Shown here: positions 33,013-34,203 of the stretch, in pieces
Layout of the letters: every line of letters begins with the position of its first letter
How positions within the stretch are numbered: the first letter of the stretch is position 1
Assembly: GCA_934183135.1 (NCBI GenBank)
Contig: CAKPRX010000015.1
Coordinates: forward strand, 1-34,203
Direction: 5' to 3'
Length of the DNA: 34,203 bases
From: an uncultured Prevotella sp.
GTDB lineage: Bacteria; Bacteroidota; Bacteroidia; Bacteroidales; Bacteroidaceae
Notes under the pieces: generated by a model
Told to the model about the DNA's origin: nothing
The model's database searches: none
Seen by the model: only the letters and a program-made list of their open reading frames with translations
Translations under genes and position numbers: made by a program

Positions 33013-33723
33013 ATGACACGCAGCACTACACCACACCGCGCCCACCGTGGGCACAACGGACCGGGGCTAAGCCGATACCGCAACATAACCCAGCACATCG
33101 CCCTGCTTACACCAGCCGAGGCCGCCACCTTCATGGCCCTGGCACAGAAGAGCGACTATATAACCTACCGATCGGCAGTATGCGAGCAGACCCTGGCCGA
33201 CATGCTACGGATAGACGTGAGCACCGTACGGCGGCACATAGCGCACATGGTAAAGGCCCGCCTGGTAAGGCGCCACACCGTGACGGAGCCCTTTCACCGC
33301 AAGAACCTCTACCAGCTGACCACGGCACACTACTGCCGCATAGATGTAGAGCGGCTGCTCAGCCTGGAGCTGCCCCTACGCCACAAGGGATTTGCCGCCC
33401 AGCTGAAGACCCTCTGCCTAAACGCCACCAACCTGTGTATGCTGTCAGCCACAGAGATAGCCCAGCGGCTCGGAATGGCCCGACGCACAGCCGAGACCTA
33501 CCTGCGCGACCTGCTACAGATGGGGCTTCTAAGGCGTGCCGAGCGGGGATACGAGCTAACCCGGACGGACATATTCGACCCAGGCCAGCTGTCGGACGAC
33601 GAGCGACTGCGCCTCTTCCATCCCGAGGCCGGACGCTACGCCACACAGGCCATCCGCGAGGGCACGCAGATGAACCACGCCCTCAACCAGGCCCATCCCG
33701 CCATAGGTACCTACATCCTGTAA
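33013..33723 (+). CDS. Double winged-helix DNA-binding protein (replication-initiator-like?)
   Basis: 236-residue cytoplasmic protein with two predicted helix-turn-helix/winged-helix units. The first is at about residues 30-105 (LTPAEAATFMALAQKSDYIT, then CEQTLADMLRIDVSTVRRHI, then ARLVRRHTV, and the wing ending NLYQLT). The second is at about residues 140-185 (MLSATEIAQRLGMARRTAET, then YLRDLLQMGLLRRAERGYEL). Two tandem winged helices are the architecture of plasmid replication initiators such as Rep_3, and occur in some phage replication proteins and transcription factors; I do not recognise a specific family. Palindromic repeats lie upstream and iteron-like repeats downstream, with a HU-family gene next. 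The ATG at 33013 is the first in-frame start after the promoter. Confidence 0.75.
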   Translation: MTRSTTPHRAHRGHNGPGLSRYRNITQHIALLTPAEAATFMALAQKSDYITYRSAVCEQTLADMLRIDVSTVRRHIAHMVKARLVRRHTVTEPFHRKNLYQLTTAHYCRIDVERLLSLELPLRHKGFAAQLKTLCLNATNLCMLSATEIAQRLGMARRTAETYLRDLLQMGLLRRAERGYELTRTDIFDPGQLSDDERLRLFHPEAGRYATQAIREGTQMNHALNQAHPAIGTYIL

Positions 33724-34111
33724 CCCGCGTTTTCTACGGAGAGAGATACACCCCACAAACACGCCAGATACACCCTCAGCCCCCCAAGGAAGATACGGGG
33801 GAAATCAATTTCCTATATACACTATACCTACGTTATCTCGGATTAACAATCACCATCTCGCCCCCGCCCGCGAGGGTATGGGCAGACCTTTTTTCTTATT
33901 CAGAAGATACACCCCAAGTTTTTTATCAGAAGATACCACCGCGAGTTTTTATGAGAAGATACACCACCACCATTGAGCCCGAAAGGCCCATCACCTACGA
34001 GGCCATTCGGACTGCACATTATTTTTACAATCTACAAGTATTAACCACCGGGGCCGTCCACCGTTATAAAACCGACAGGCCCCGCTAAAAAAATGAAAGG
34101 AAAAACACACT
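33724..34111. other. Intergenic region with iteron-like repeats
   Basis: No supported gene, although a frame overlapping the upstream gene stays open to 34088. Six short repeats are listed separately. A 7-bp GC stem, CGGGGCC/GGCCCCG (34049-34055 and 34078-34084), lies just before the HU-family gene and would form in its leader. AAAGGAAAAA at 34097-34106 may serve as its ribosome-binding region. Confidence 0.5.
33744..33965. repeat. Iteron-like AGATACACC repeats
   Basis: AGATACACC or close variants start at 33744, 33766, 33791, 33905, 33931 and 33957. The last three belong to longer units (CAGAAGATACACC followed by a spacer with GTTTTT) repeated with an exact 26-bp period. The array directly follows the double winged-helix gene. 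Confidence 0.75.
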
Positions 34112-34203
34112 ATGATTAACTACAGACTTTACCAGGACAACCGTTCCAACTCGCACTACCCGGGCAAATGGTACGCCCGCGCCACCCACTCGCAGACCAT
34201 AGA
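34112..34203 (+). CDS. HU-family DNA-binding protein, 5' part
   Basis: Thirty codons before the window ends: MINYRLYQDNRSNSHYPGKW, then YARATHSQTI. This opening is characteristic of the Bacteroidales HU-like proteins (HU-HIG group, roughly 120-170 residues) that differ from the housekeeping HU. They bind and bend DNA and often sit in accessory regions, commonly near an N-acetylmuramoyl-L-alanine amidase gene. The last part of the protein lies outside the window, so the domain beyond the N-terminal strand cannot be seen. An earlier ATG at 34093 leads to a stop after seven codons. Confidence 0.8.
   Translation, partial: MINYRLYQDNRSNSHYPGKWYARATHSQTI

Noticed and set aside
33900..33965. CRISPR array
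   Set aside because: The 26-bp period has imperfect units with no unique spacers of 25-40 bp; iteron-like repeats fit better.
33180..34088. Open frame of 302 codons overlapping the double winged-helix gene
   Set aside because: For two thirds of its length it is the shifted frame of a gene with clear HTH motifs, and its own translation is Pro/Arg-rich with no family match. The open tail over the iterons is explained by the repeats.

Overview
The window looks like the chromosome of a Bacteroidales bacterium, most likely Prevotellaceae or a close relative, with fairly GC-rich housekeeping sequence. The evidence is the gene families (SusC/SusD, DUF4876, DUF6850, DUF4302, BACON, OMP_b-brl_3 and DUF4974 proteins, a BspA-type leucine-rich-repeat protein, short Por-type sorting tails) and the promoters. 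Many intergenic regions carry the Bacteroidetes housekeeping pattern TTTG-N19/20-TAnnTTTG instead of -35/-10 boxes, and Shine-Dalgarno sequences are mostly absent.

Positions 1-18336 hold two divergent outer-membrane uptake operons that share one 470-bp control region (about 9461-9929). The leftward operon (9460 to beyond position 1) encodes a TonB-dependent receptor, a DUF4876 lipoprotein, a DUF6850 outer-membrane barrel, a secreted beta-propeller-like protein with a sorting tail, and an M16 zinc peptidase cut by the window edge. The rightward operon (9930-18232) encodes SusC, SusD, an HExxH zinc metallohydrolase lipoprotein, a DUF4302 lipoprotein and a BACON lipoprotein, and ends in a clear intrinsic terminator (18291-18336). 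Neither operon has a glycoside hydrolase or a local regulator. Both carry a zinc peptidase, so a peptide or protein substrate is a better guess than a glycan.

Positions 18337-26477 contain a stretch of inverted repeats, a small SLT-type lytic transglycosylase with its own promoter and terminator, a secreted alpha/beta hydrolase, and an ECF sigma / DUF4974 anti-sigma / STN-containing outer-membrane barrel module. The barrel gene is frameshifted near its 3' end. A 134-bp sequence lies upstream of both the sigma gene and the barrel gene, about 95% identical between copies, so the regulator pair sits between direct repeats. The outer copy abuts the broken remains of a MNT/HepT (nucleotidyltransferase/HEPN) toxin-antitoxin pair, which in turn abuts an AT-richer NERD-nuclease gene.

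Positions 26478-30213 hold a candidate small RNA, a two-gene folate unit (pabB-pabC), and an AT-richer AAA/DUF4143 ATPase preceded by an operator-like inverted repeat. Positions 30178-31951 (minus strand) encode a BspA-like LRR surface protein followed by a 53-residue peptide of the MKKYIKPE type. Positions 31952-34203 hold about 1 kb of noncoding DNA with three palindromic repeats, a double winged-helix protein, six iteron-like repeats downstream of it, and the start of a HU-family gene. This last block resembles a replication or partition module of a mobile element, but that is inference.
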